Assembly (NCBI RefSeq): GCF_025506355.1
Contig: NZ_JANZYP010000066.1
Coordinates: 1-58,512, forward strand
DNA length: 58,512 nt
Direction of reading: 5' to 3'
Source: Sphaerisporangium corydalis
GTDB lineage: Bacteria; Actinomycetota; Actinomycetes; Streptosporangiales; Streptosporangiaceae
Of this stretch, positions 18,008-26,393 are shown in pieces. Numbering within the stretch: the stretch's first letter is position 1; each line of letters opens with the position of its first letter. Under the pieces are notes generated by a model that was given only the letters and a program-made list of their open reading frames with translations, had not been told where the DNA came from and made no database searches. The position numbers and the translations under genes were made by a program.

Positions 18008-18862
18008 ATGACCCTGCTGCTGGACGAGATAGCGCTCGCCACCGCCCGGCTCGCCGAGGCGGGTGTGCCCTCTCCGCGAACCGACGCCGAGGAGATCGCG
18101 GCGTTCGTCCACGGCGTGCGGCGTGGCCAGCTCCACACCGTGCCCGATTCGGAGTTCGACGCGCTGTTCTGGGAGGGCGTCGCGCGACGCGAGTCCCGAG
18201 AGCCGCTTCAGCACATCACCGGGCGCGCCTTCTTCCGCTACATCTCGCTGGAGGTCGGCCCCGGCGTGTTCGTGCCGCGCCCCGAGACCGAGGTGGTCGC
18301 CGGCTGGGCGATCGACCGGCTGCGCGAGATGGACGTCGCGTCCCCGATCGTGGCCGACCTCGGCACCGGCTCGGGGGCCATCGCCCTGTCGATCGCCCAG
18401 GAGGTCGCGCTCGCCCAGGTGCACGCGGTCGAGGTCGACCCGGTGGCGTACGGGTGGGCCAAGCGCAACATCGTGGAGCTCGGCCAGGGCCGGGTGTCGC
18501 TCCACCCCGAGGACCTCGCCGACTGCCTTCCCGAGCTCGACGGCCGGGTGGACCTGGTGATCTCCAACCCGCCGTACATCCCGCCGGGGGCCGTGCCGCG
18601 CGATCCCGAGGTCCGCGACTACGATCCGTCCCGCGCGCTGTACGGATCGGGGGAGGACGGCCTGGACGAGGTCAGGGCGGTCGAACGCACGGCGCGGCGG
18701 CTGCTGCGGCCCGGCGGGCTGCTGGCCGTCGAGCACGCCGACCAGCAGGGCTCCGCGGTCTACCTCGTCTTCTCTGAGGAACGCGGCTGGCGGGACGCGC
18801 GCAACAACGCCGACCTGGCGAACCGCGATCGTTTCGTCACGGCACGATACGGCCAGGAATAG
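18008..18862 (+). CDS. prmC: release factor glutamine methyltransferase
   Basis: A 284-aa N5-glutamine methyltransferase modifying the GGQ motif of release factors. The N-terminal helical domain covers about residues 1-85. The Rossmann domain follows, with VADLGTGSGAIAL for SAM and NPPY at 187-190, which binds the target glutamine. FVPRPETE is also a family marker. Starts at ATG 18008, immediately after prfA. Length and motifs are standard. Confidence 0.95.
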   Translation: MTLLLDEIALATARLAEAGVPSPRTDAEEIAAFVHGVRRGQLHTVPDSEFDALFWEGVARRESREPLQHITGRAFFRYISLEVGPGVFVPRPETEVVAGWAIDRLREMDVASPIVADLGTGSGAIALSIAQEVALAQVHAVEVDPVAYGWAKRNIVELGQGRVSLHPEDLADCLPELDGRVDLVISNPPYIPPGAVPRDPEVRDYDPSRALYGSGEDGLDEVRAVERTARRLLRPGGLLAVEHADQQGSAVYLVFSEERGWRDARNNADLANRDRFVTARYGQE

Positions 18863-18922
18863 GGGCCCGCGCGCCGGTGCCCGGCGCCGGGGGCCCGCAC
18901 CCACGTGGGAGGATTACTAGTC

Positions 18923-20092
18923 GTGAGTCGACGTTATGACTGTTCGGACGCCGAGCAGCGTGCCGCCGGGATGGCCGACGCGGCGTCCGCCATCCGAGCG
19001 GGAGAGCTGGTCGTCGTGCCGACGGACACGGTCTACGGCATCGGCGCCGACGCCTTCACCCCGTCGGCGGTCGCGGCGCTCCTTGAGGCCAAGGGGCGCG
19101 GCAGGGACATGCCCGTCCCCGTCCTGGTCGGCACCGTCCGGGCGGCGAACGCCCTGGTGGAGGAGTTCGGCACCTACGGGCAGGACCTGATCGACTCGTT
19201 CTGGCCGGGGCCGCTGACGCTGGTCTGCCGGGCCAGCAGGTCGCTCAACTGGGACCTCGGCGACTCCAAGGGGACCGTCGCGATCCGGATGCCGCTGCAC
19301 TCCGCGACGCTGGAGCTGCTCAAGGAGACCGGGCCCATGGCGGTCAGCAGCGCCAACCGGTCGGGCGCCCCGCCCGCGACGACGGCGGCGGACGCCGAGG
19401 AGCAGCTCGGCGAGTCGGTCGCGGTCTACCTCGACGGCGGCGCGTGCGCCGACACCGTGCCCTCCACGATCATCGACCTGACCACGCCGGTGCCGAGGGT
19501 GCTGCGCAGGGGGGCCATCCCGGTCGAGAAACTGCGCAGCGTGATCGGCTACGTCGCCACCGACGCCGACCCCCACCTCGACGACCCCGCCGACATCGCG
19601 GATCCCGCGATCGACGCCGACCAGCCGGGAGCGCCGGACAAGTCCGACACGGTGGAGTCCCCGCAGGCGGCCAAGGCCGACACGGTGGAGTCCCCGCAGG
19701 CGGACAGGACCGACAAGACCGACGACGCGCAGGCGGACGTGGTCGGCAAGAACGATGATCCGCAGGCGGTCACGCCGGACGCGGGCGCGGTTTCCGACCC
19801 GGTCGTACCGCCGATCCCGTTCTCCTCGGCGGATGACGAACCGGCCGAGGGCACACGGCCGGTCTCTCCGGGGGACGAGGTCCGTGAGGCGGCGGACGAG
19901 GTTCGTGACGCGGCGGACGAGGTTCGTGAGGTGCCGGTGGACGAGGTTCTTGAGGTGCCGGTGGACGAGGTTCCTGAGGTGGGGCCGGGTGGTGTGGCGC
20001 CGTCTGCTGGCAAGGCCGGGAGGAATGGTGCGGGCGGGGCCGTGGAGCAGGGCGGATCCGGGACCACCGACGTCCCCCGGAAGGACTCCTGA
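18923..20092 (+). CDS. sua5: L-threonylcarbamoyladenylate synthase with long acidic tail
   Basis: A 389-aa protein starting at GTG 18923 with GGGAGG 10 nt upstream. Residues 1-~210 form the YrdC/Sua5 domain that makes threonylcarbamoyl-AMP for the t6A modification of ANN-decoding tRNAs: VVVPTDTVYGIGADA, KGRGRDMPVPVLV, FWPGPLTLV and SSANRSGAPPATTA. After LRSVIGYVA the chain runs on for ~177 residues of acidic, low-complexity sequence, including DTVESPQA copies and DEVREAADEVRDAADEVREV repeats. Normal Sua5/YwlC enzymes stop near 210 aa or carry a folded SUA5 domain, which this is not. Part of the tail matches repeats in the next gene. Enzyme function is very likely; the tail role is unknown. 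Confidence 0.9.
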   Translation: MSRRYDCSDAEQRAAGMADAASAIRAGELVVVPTDTVYGIGADAFTPSAVAALLEAKGRGRDMPVPVLVGTVRAANALVEEFGTYGQDLIDSFWPGPLTLVCRASRSLNWDLGDSKGTVAIRMPLHSATLELLKETGPMAVSSANRSGAPPATTAADAEEQLGESVAVYLDGGACADTVPSTIIDLTTPVPRVLRRGAIPVEKLRSVIGYVATDADPHLDDPADIADPAIDADQPGAPDKSDTVESPQAAKADTVESPQADRTDKTDDAQADVVGKNDDPQAVTPDAGAVSDPVVPPIPFSSADDEPAEGTRPVSPGDEVREAADEVRDAADEVREVPVDEVLEVPVDEVPEVGPGGVAPSAGKAGRNGAGGAVEQGGSGTTDVPRKDS

Positions 20093-20271
20093 CGCTCCGG
20101 ACTCATGCCGTATGGCTATCGCGGAGCCTGGTGACCGTGGTGTCTAAGTACCGTGAGTGGGTCTGCGCTCTTGAGCGACGGGCTGGAGCGAGAGAGCATG
20201 GCTGCGAGTGGGCGTGAGCCCTCTCCAATGAGCGGACCTGGGGGAGCGGCTTACGAGCACGGGAGACGCCC

Positions 20272-22254
20272 ATGGGCAAGCTTGACGGAATGGACCCGAA
20301 GCTGGTCCGTGAGCTGCTGGCCGAAGTGGGGCGCGCGGGCGCCCAGATGCGCAGCGTGGAGTCCCGCGTCACCCAGCTCACCAGCGGTGCCGGTCTCTCG
20401 GTGCCGGCGACCTACCGGCCCGCCCAGGTGGCCGACGCGGGCGCCACTCTCGTCAAGGACGTCGGCGCCCGGCTCGTTCTGCTGGAGAAGAAGGAGAAGC
20501 AGAACGACTCGGCGACCGGCCCCACGAGCATGAAGACCACCGCTCCCGACAAGCAGGACTCGAAGTCCAAGGACGACAAGTCCGACGGTCCCAAGGCCGA
20601 CAAGAGCGACAAGAACGACGCCCCAAAGTCGGACAAGACCGACAAGGACCACGCCCCCAAGGCGGACAAGGACGACGCCCCGAAGGCCGACAAGACCGAC
20701 AAGGATCACGCGCCGAAGAGCGACAAGGACGACGCCCCCAAGGGCGACAAGTCCGACAAGGATGACGCTCCCAAGGCCGATAAGACCGACAAGGATGACG
20801 CTCCGAAGTCGGACAAGACCGATAAGGATCATGCGCCGAAGGGTGATAAGTCCGATAAGGACGATGCTCCGAAGTCGGACAAGACCGAGTCGCCGAAGGC
20901 GGACGGGCAGGACAAGACCCACAAGGTGGAGTCTCCGCAGGCGGACAAGACCGACAAGAATGACGGTCCGCAGGCCGGCAAGCCGGACAAGCACGAGACC
21001 CCGAAGAGCGACTCGACCCCCAAGGCCGAACAGTCCGACCCGGCGCCGAAGAGCGACCATTCCGATCCCGCGCCCAAGGCCGATCACCCCGACAAGCAGG
21101 ACGCGCCGAAGTCCGACCCGGCGCCCAAGGCGGATCAGTCCGACCCGGCTCCCACGGCCGACAAGTCGGATCCGGCACCCAAATCCGATCCCGCGCCCAA
21201 GTCGGATCCGGCGCCCAAGGCCGACCAGTCTGATCCGGCGCCCAAGGCCGATCCGGCGCCCAAGGCCGATCCGGCGCCTACGGGGGATCCCGCGCCCAAG
21301 GCCGATCCCGCGCCTACCGGGGACGCGGCGCCCAAGGGGGATCAGCCGCAGTATGTGTCTCCGCTGGGGGAGGCGCCGCAGGGTGGGGCCGACGGGCAGA
21401 TCGACACGCCGAACGCCGACAACTCCAACGATGTCAACACCTCGCAGGAGCGCACCCGCGTCATCGACGTGGACGGGGTCCGGGTCGTCGAGGTCACCAT
21501 GACGCCGCCGAGCGCGGAGCATCTCCACTGGCTGAACGAGCACATGGCCGAGATCCCGCCGATGGAGCAGCCGGTGGTCGTCCCGCCGGACGGGGCCGCG
21601 CCGGGACATCCCCACGCGGACGGCCCGATCGGGTACGTCCAGCCCGACGATCCGTCCGGCTCTGCCAAGCCGTCGGCGCCGCTGGCCCCCGATTCGGGCG
21701 GCCAGGCGTCCGAACAGGCCCTCACCGCCCCTCAGGGCGTCGTCCAGGCCGGACAACACATCCAGTCAGGGGTTTACACCCCCTACGACGATGCGCCCCG
21801 GAACGGCGACTACAGCGCGTATCCGGCTACCACCCCCGACACACCCGATGCCGGCGGCCCCACGGGCGGCGGGCAGACGAACGGAGCCGGACCCGCCGCA
21901 GATTACGGACCCACCGTGGATTACGGACTCGGCGTGGATTCCGGACCGGCCATGGACTCTGGACCCGCCATGGATTACGGACCGGCCGTGGACTCTGGAC
22001 CCGCCGTGGACTCTGGACCCCCCGGCGCCGGTCCCGCCGGAGACGCCGGGCCGGCTTGGGTCTCGTCCGGGGGCGCCGGTCAGCAGCCTGGTGAGGGGTG
22101 GACGGCCGAGGAGGATGTGTTCGCGCCCGAGGCGGGCCGGGCGGGAACGTCGCCCGGTTCGCATACGTCGCCCGGTTCGCACACGTCGTCTGGTTCGCAC
22201 ACGTCGTCTGGTTCGCATACGCCGTCCGGTTCGCGCACGCCGTCCGGTTCGTAG
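20272..22254 (+). CDS. Lys/Asp-repeat protein, function unknown
   Basis: A 660-aa protein I do not recognise. ATG 20272 follows GGGAGA. Residues 1-~75 are a predicted helical segment (MDPKLVRELLAEVGRAGAQMRSVESRVTQL shape), the only clearly foldable part besides a short block at ~385-430. The rest is repeats: DKTDKDDAPK-type units (~97-206), a VESPQADKTDK block, DPAPKAD units (~243-356), a Pro/Gly/Asp-rich part with DYGP/DSGP units, and six TSPGSHT-like units at the end. No signal peptide or membrane helix is visible. It sits directly upstream of a small WXG100-like gene, with 16 nt between stop and next start. A type VII secretion partner or an intracellular disordered scaffold are possibilities; neither is shown. 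Confidence 0.75.
   Translation: MGKLDGMDPKLVRELLAEVGRAGAQMRSVESRVTQLTSGAGLSVPATYRPAQVADAGATLVKDVGARLVLLEKKEKQNDSATGPTSMKTTAPDKQDSKSKDDKSDGPKADKSDKNDAPKSDKTDKDHAPKADKDDAPKADKTDKDHAPKSDKDDAPKGDKSDKDDAPKADKTDKDDAPKSDKTDKDHAPKGDKSDKDDAPKSDKTESPKADGQDKTHKVESPQADKTDKNDGPQAGKPDKHETPKSDSTPKAEQSDPAPKSDHSDPAPKADHPDKQDAPKSDPAPKADQSDPAPTADKSDPAPKSDPAPKSDPAPKADQSDPAPKADPAPKADPAPTGDPAPKADPAPTGDAAPKGDQPQYVSPLGEAPQGGADGQIDTPNADNSNDVNTSQERTRVIDVDGVRVVEVTMTPPSAEHLHWLNEHMAEIPPMEQPVVVPPDGAAPGHPHADGPIGYVQPDDPSGSAKPSAPLAPDSGGQASEQALTAPQGVVQAGQHIQSGVYTPYDDAPRNGDYSAYPATTPDTPDAGGPTGGGQTNGAGPAADYGPTVDYGLGVDSGPAMDSGPAMDYGPAVDSGPAVDSGPPGAGPAGDAGPAWVSSGGAGQQPGEGWTAEEDVFAPEAGRAGTSPGSHTSPGSHTSSGSHTSSGSHTPSGSRTPSGS
20590..21340. 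repeat. Lys/Asp and Pro-Ala-Pro-Lys coding tandem repeats
   Basis: Two neighbouring repeat fields. About 20590-20900 is built on degenerate units coding DKxDKDDAPK. About 21000-21340 is built on units coding SDPAPKAD. Base composition is lower in GC than in flanking genes, with more A/T-ending codons (for example GATAAGGATCATGCG near 20820). Confidence 0.85.
22150..22251. repeat. 18-bp repeats coding TSPGSH
   Basis: About six tandem 18-bp units at the very 3' end of the preceding gene. They diverge only at a few positions and end directly at the stop codon. Confidence 0.8.
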
Positions 22255-22270
22255 AGGAGGGCCGTTCGAA

Positions 22271-22654
22271 ATGTACGCCGACCCACCGGCACCGCAGCCG
22301 CTCCAGCCAGGGGAGACGCCCCCGGCGTCGTCCACCGCCGACCCGTTCAGCCCGGACGGCCAGGCGACGAACTGGCGGTTCAACCCCGAGTACCAGAAGC
22401 TCGTGGACCTGTGGCAGCAGGCTCAGCCGCTGCTCGAAGGGCTCACCACCTCGCTCGACAAGGCCTACCAGATGGCCCGAAGCCGGGACGTCTGGGACGC
22501 GCCGGTCGCCGAGCGTTACGTCCAGGACATGACCGAGTGGCGCAACCGGCTCGGCATGTACCGCCAGGCCGTGCTGACCGCGATCAGTGACCAGGCGGCG
22601 GACACCCCCCGCTGGGTGCCGGCCGCCACCACCGCCCCCCACGCCTACAGCTGA
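22271..22654 (+). CDS. small helical WXG100-like protein
   Basis: A 127-aa protein starting at ATG 22271 after an excellent GAGGAGGG site that abuts the stop of the upstream gene. The first ~35 residues are Pro-rich. The rest looks like two helices: NPEYQKLVDLWQQAQPLLEGLTTSLDKAYQMAR and RYVQDMTEWRNRLGMYRQAVLTAISDQ, joined by DVWDAPVAE. A helix-turn-helix hairpin with a W-x-x-P/A turn and a trailing Trp recalls ESX/WXG100-type proteins, but the exact WxG is missing. The assignment is structural analogy only. No T7SS core genes are in the window. It is almost certainly co-transcribed with the repeat-rich gene upstream. Confidence 0.7.
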   Translation: MYADPPAPQPLQPGETPPASSTADPFSPDGQATNWRFNPEYQKLVDLWQQAQPLLEGLTTSLDKAYQMARSRDVWDAPVAERYVQDMTEWRNRLGMYRQAVLTAISDQAADTPRWVPAATTAPHAYS

Positions 22655-22749
22655 CCCGCCGCGACCCCACCCGCCAAGCCCCCGCCCGACCCGGCCCGCC
22701 ACGGCCCGCCGGACCGGTCGCGGTCTCCGGTGCGGCCCGCCGCTCTCGT

Positions 22750-22774
22750 GCCCGCGGGCGGGCCGCCCGTGGGC
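22750..22774 (+). terminator. GC hairpin upstream of glyA
   Basis: GCCCGCGGGC (22750-22759) pairs with GCCCGTGGGC (22765-22774), with one G-T wobble and a 5-nt loop. It lies 96 nt past the preceding stop and 112 nt before glyA. Probably separates the two transcription units. Confidence 0.5.
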
Positions 22775-22885
22775 CGGTTCGGCGTCGAGGTGCGGTGTGC
22801 GCAGGTCAGGGAGGCATACAGTGGGGAGATCGGTGGTCCTTACCGTGCGCTTTACCGCGCGGGGGAAAGGAGTGGTGAGCGAGCC

Positions 22886-24172
22886 ATGAGGGTGGAAGGA
22901 CGCGACCACGAGCACGCTGACGGCTTCTACGGGCCTGATTTCTCCGAGTTGAAGCAAAATGATCCGGAGATCGCCCAAGTCCTGCTCGACGAGGTCGAGC
23001 GGCTGCGCGGCGGCCTGCAGCTCATCGCCAGCGAGAACTTCGCCTCGCCCGCCGTGATCGCGGCGCTGGGCTCGACGCTCACCAACAAGTACGCCGAGGG
23101 GTACCCCGGGAGGCGCTACTACGGCGGCTGCGAGGTGGTCGACCGGGCCGAGCGGCTCGCGATCGACCGGGCGAAGGCCCTGTTCGGCGCCGCGCACGCC
23201 AACGTCCAGCCCCATTCGGGCGCGTCGGCGAACCTCGCCGCGTACGCCGCGCTGCTGCGCCCGGGGGACACCGTGCTCGCGATGGCGCTGTCGCACGGCG
23301 GCCACCTCACCCACGGCTCCAAGGTCAACTTCTCCGGCCGCTGGTTCGACGTCGTGGCGTACGGGGTGCGGCGCGACACCGAGACCATCGACTACGACGA
23401 GGTGCGCGAGCTGGCGGTACGCCACCAGCCCAAGCTGATCATCTGCGGCGCCACGGCATACCCCCGGCTGATCGACTACGCGGTGTTCAGGGGCGTCGCC
23501 GACGAGGTGGGGGCGTGGCTGCTGGTGGACGCCGCGCACACGATCGGCCTGGTGGCGGGCGGCGCGGTCCCCTCGCCGGTGCCGTACGCGGACGTGGTGA
23601 CGTTCACGACGCACAAGGCCCTGCGCGGGCCGAGGGGCGGCGGCATCCTGTGCACGGCCGAGCTGGCCTCCAAGATCGACCGCGCGGTCTTCCCGTTCGT
23701 CCAGGGCGGCCCGCTGATGCACGCCGTCGCGGCCAAGGCGGTGGCGTTCGGCGAGGCGTCCCGGCCGGAGTTCCGCGCGTACGCCGAGCAGGTGATCGCC
23801 AACGCCCGCGCGCTGACCGACGCGCTCGCCGCGGAGGGCATGCGCCCGGTGTCGGGCGGCACCGACACCCACCTCGCGCTGATCGACCTGAGGGACCTCG
23901 GGGTGACCGGGGCCACGGCCGAGCGGAGCTGCGCGGCCGCCGGCATCACCCTCAACCGCAACGCGATCCCGTACGACCCTGAGCCGCCGACGGTGACCTC
24001 GGGCATCCGGCTCGGCACGCCGTGCGTCACGACCCAGGGCATGGGCGTCGCCGAGATGAAGGAGATCGGGTCGATGGTCGCCCGGGCCGTGCGGGACCCG
24101 GGTGCGATAACGTCGGTGGCCGAGCGGGTGACGCAGCTCACCCGTGGTCATCCAGTGTATCCACGTGGTTAA
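22886..24172 (+). CDS. glyA: serine hydroxymethyltransferase
   Basis: A 428-aa PLP enzyme interconverting serine and glycine with tetrahydrofolate, a main one-carbon source. The ATG at 22886 lies 12 nt after [18 protein letters not shown], the [15 protein letters not shown] signature, the PLP lysine K244 in [12 protein letters not shown], and the C-terminal [16 protein letters not shown] block are all present. Position between sua5 and the wecA-type gene is conserved in actinobacteria, although the usual phosphatase gene before it is replaced here by the two repeat/helical genes. Confidence 0.95.
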   Translation: MRVEGRDHEHADGFYGPDFSELKQNDPEIAQVLLDEVERLRGGLQLIASENFASPAVIAALGSTLTNKYAEGYPGRRYYGGCEVVDRAERLAIDRAKALFGAAHANVQPHSGASANLAAYAALLRPGDTVLAMALSHGGHLTHGSKVNFSGRWFDVVAYGVRRDTETIDYDEVRELAVRHQPKLIICGATAYPRLIDYAVFRGVADEVGAWLLVDAAHTIGLVAGGAVPSPVPYADVVTFTTHKALRGPRGGGILCTAELASKIDRAVFPFVQGGPLMHAVAAKAVAFGEASRPEFRAYAEQVIANARALTDALAAEGMRPVSGGTDTHLALIDLRDLGVTGATAERSCAAAGITLNRNAIPYDPEPPTVTSGIRLGTPCVTTQGMGVAEMKEIGSMVARAVRDPGAITSVAERVTQLTRGHPVYPRG

Positions 24173-24232
24173 TGTGCAGTTCTGTGTACTTATCCGGTCA
24201 CATCTGGCTGGACAATCCGGGAAACTAGGTCC

Positions 24233-25480
24233 GTGCGCGAATACCTCCTCATAGCGCTGGTAGCAGCGGCGGTCACGTATCTCCTGGTCCCGCTGGTCAG
24301 GGTTTTCGCGCTGCGCATCGGCGCCGCGCCGGAGATCCGCGAGAGGGACGTGCACACCGTGCGGACCCCGCGCCTGGGCGGGCTGGCGATGTACGCGGGC
24401 ATGCTGGCGGGGCTGTTCGTCGCCAGCCGGCTGGACCACATCGGCCCCAAGCTCGCCGACCCCAGGATGGGCGACGGCCAGACCGTCCTGGCGATGGCGC
24501 TCGCGGGCGGCGTGATCGTGCTGATCGGCTTCCTGGACGACTGGTGGGGCATGGACGCCTTCATCAAGCTCGGCGGGCAGATCGCCGCAGCCGGGCTGCT
24601 CGTCGCGTTCAAGCTGACGCTGCTGTGGATCCCCCTGCCGAACGGGAACACCGTCAGCCTCGACGAGACGCTGAGGACGGTCATCACCATCCTGATCGTC
24701 GTCGTGGCGATCAACGCGGTGAACTTCGTGGACGGCCTGGACGGGCTGGCGGCCGGCATCGTCTGCATCGCCGCGCTGGCGACCTTCGCGTGGACCATCG
24801 CGCTGACCGACAGCATGGACCAGGGCCGGCTCAGCGTCACCGCAGCGATCACCGCCATCCTGATCGGGATGTGCCTGGGCTTCCTGCCGCACAACTTCCA
24901 CCCCGCCAAGATCTTCATGGGCGACACGGGCGCGATGCTCATCGGCCTGGTCCTGGCGACCTCGGTGGTCACGCTGACCGGCACGGTCGACTACATCGGC
25001 GCCGGCGGCGCCAGCCAGGAGATCAACCGGTTCCCCGTCGTGCTGCCCATCCTGCTGCCGCTCGCGGTGATGGTGCTCCCGCTCGCCGACCTGGTCATGG
25101 CGGTGGTCCGGCGCACCTCCTACGGCAAGTCCCCGTTCGCCCCCGACCGGGGCCACCTCCACCATCGCCTGCTCCAGGTCGGCCACTCCCACCGGCGCAC
25201 CGTCCTGATCATGTACGCGTGGACGTTCCTGTTCGCCGCGACGGTCGTCGGCCTGTCGGTCGGCGGCGTCCCGCTGATCGTCTTCCCCGTCGTGGTGCTG
25301 CTGGCCCTGGTGGTCCTGGTGATGATGGGGCTGCCGCGCTGGCGTTCCGGCCGGGGCGGCAAGGGCGGCGGCGCGCACTCCGCGCGCCGGGGGAACTCGC
25401 CGGACTCCGGCCCCTCCTCCGACGACCCGTCGGTGCCGAGCGCGCCCAGCAGCCCGCACGCCCCCGCCGCGACCGGCTGA
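24233..25480 (+). CDS. WecA-type undecaprenyl-phosphate sugar-1-phosphate transferase
   Basis: A 415-aa polytopic membrane enzyme of the MraY/WecA/TagO family, which moves a HexNAc-1-phosphate from UDP-sugar to decaprenyl/undecaprenyl phosphate to start a cell-wall glycan. GTG 24233 is the start. About ten hydrophobic helices are visible. Catalytic and substrate motifs are IGFLDDWWGMD, VNFVDGLDGLAAG, KIFMGDTGAML and the cytoplasmic histidine motif DRGHLHHRLL, which favours WecA over MraY. The mycobacterial counterpart before the atp operon is Rv1302 (rfe/wecA). The last ~55 residues are a Gly/Ser/Pro-rich soluble tail. Confidence 0.9.
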   Translation: MREYLLIALVAAAVTYLLVPLVRVFALRIGAAPEIRERDVHTVRTPRLGGLAMYAGMLAGLFVASRLDHIGPKLADPRMGDGQTVLAMALAGGVIVLIGFLDDWWGMDAFIKLGGQIAAAGLLVAFKLTLLWIPLPNGNTVSLDETLRTVITILIVVVAINAVNFVDGLDGLAAGIVCIAALATFAWTIALTDSMDQGRLSVTAAITAILIGMCLGFLPHNFHPAKIFMGDTGAMLIGLVLATSVVTLTGTVDYIGAGGASQEINRFPVVLPILLPLAVMVLPLADLVMAVVRRTSYGKSPFAPDRGHLHHRLLQVGHSHRRTVLIMYAWTFLFAATVVGLSVGGVPLIVFPVVVLLALVVLVMMGLPRWRSGRGGKGGGAHSARRGNSPDSGPSSDDPSVPSAPSSPHAPAATG

Positions 25481-25488
25481 TCTTTTCG

Positions 25489-25514
25489 TTTACCTGCACG
25501 AAAGCCCAGGTAAA
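25489..25514. promoter_or_regulatory. perfect inverted repeat upstream of the atp operon
   Basis: TTTACCTG (25489-25496) and CAGGTAAA (25507-25514) form a perfect 8-bp inverted repeat with a 10-nt spacer, 8 nt after the preceding stop. No U-run follows. It lies just upstream of an extended -10 candidate TGaTACCTT (25535-25543), so it could be an operator for the atp promoter. Confidence 0.45.
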
Positions 25515-25620
25515 GGCGGCCATTCCAGAGCTTGTGATACCTTTCACTAGCAGGGGGGCGCAGTACGCGCCCGGTAAGGTAGCAATCGCTCGCTTGACAA
25601 CTGTTGCTTTGGAGCACCCG

Positions 25621-26046
25621 ATGCAGGCCAACGACGTGCGCGCACTCAAAGGCGCGGCCATACCGACCATCGCCGTTGGGCTGATCGTCGTCGTGGTGGC
25701 CGCTCTCCTGGGCGGCGGCGCCGGTGCTCTCGGAGCGGCGATCGGACTCGCCGTCGTGGCGGTGTTCTTCACCGCCGGGCTCGTGGCCGTCACCTCGGCG
25801 GGGCGCGTATCGCCCCAGATGATGATGCTGGCCGCCGTGCTGGGGTACCTGGTCAAGGTCGTCCTGCTGATGATCCTGCTGCGGTCCTTCGCCGGCGCCA
25901 CGGTCTTCTCGCCCCGCGCCTTCGGGCTGGCCGTCATCATCTGCACGATCGTCTGGACGATCGGCGAGATCCGCGCCTTCCTCAAACTCAAGTTGCTCTA
26001 CGTCGAGCCCGGCACCAGGGTGCCCGGGCAAGGTGACCCGAGATGA
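25621..26046 (+). CDS. atpI: ATP synthase subunit I (AtpI-type membrane protein)
   Basis: A 141-aa protein starting at ATG 25621 with TTGGAG upstream. Four hydrophobic helices are visible: residues ~12-32, ~38-58, ~70-92 and ~100-120. Position just before atpB and size match AtpI (ATP-synt_I) and the mycobacterial Rv1303 protein. AtpI proteins are thought to help assemble the c-ring or supply Mg2+. The call relies on topology and context more than sequence motifs. Confidence 0.7.
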   Translation: MQANDVRALKGAAIPTIAVGLIVVVVAALLGGGAGALGAAIGLAVVAVFFTAGLVAVTSAGRVSPQMMMLAAVLGYLVKVVLLMILLRSFAGATVFSPRAFGLAVIICTIVWTIGEIRAFLKLKLLYVEPGTRVPGQGDPR

Positions 26047-26122
26047 GGCGTAGGATTTCCCGGGGTCGGTGCGGGGTCCGATATGACTAGTCCCCTACCT
26101 GCCTGCTATCGTCGTGCCCGCG

Positions 26123-26335
26123 ATGAGCGAGCAGCGCAAGCCCGAGGAAGACGGTCGCGATTTCGCCAATGCCGCCTGGTCAATCCCCAGCACTTTGCTC
26201 TCAGGGATGCTGATCTGGGGCGGTATCGGCTGGTTGCTGGACCGTTGGCTTGGCTTGAGTGCGTTCTTCCCGATAGGCATCATCCTCGGGGTCGTGCTCG
26301 CCGTCTACCTCGTCTATGTGAAGTACGGCCGCTGA
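26123..26335 (+). CDS. atpZ: AtpZ/AtpI-family small membrane protein
   Basis: A 70-aa protein with two membrane helices. The pattern AWSIPSTLLSGMLIWGGIGWLLDRWLG followed by FFPIGIILGVVLAVYLVYVKYG is typical of the AtpZ (ATPase_gene1) family, which co-occurs with F1Fo operons and is linked to Fo assembly. I take ATG 26123 as start; GTG 26114 is an alternative, and neither has a ribosome site. TATCGT at 26107-26112 could be a -10 for a leaderless mRNA. Having both AtpI-like and AtpZ-like genes in tandem matches other actinobacteria. Confidence 0.8.
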   Translation: MSEQRKPEEDGRDFANAAWSIPSTLLSGMLIWGGIGWLLDRWLGLSAFFPIGIILGVVLAVYLVYVKYGR

Positions 26336-26393
26336 GCGCGCCGACCACATCCCGCAGTCTTCTGTCGATCCACCATCTTGGAGGGAACGCCGC

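Noticed and set aside
20590..21340. Possible CRISPR-like array from regular repeats
   Set aside because: Repeats are contiguous, in frame with a long protein, degenerate, and without unique spacers.
21827..25459. A 1210-codon open frame antisense to the small helical gene, glyA and the wecA-type gene
   Set aside because: Same cause: stop codons are rare in the complement at this GC content. No domain-like sequence and no ribosome site.
25589..25600. TTGACA upstream of atpI as a -35 box
   Set aside because: The hexamer is perfect, but the matching -10 would fall inside the first codons of atpI and no TAnnnT is found there.
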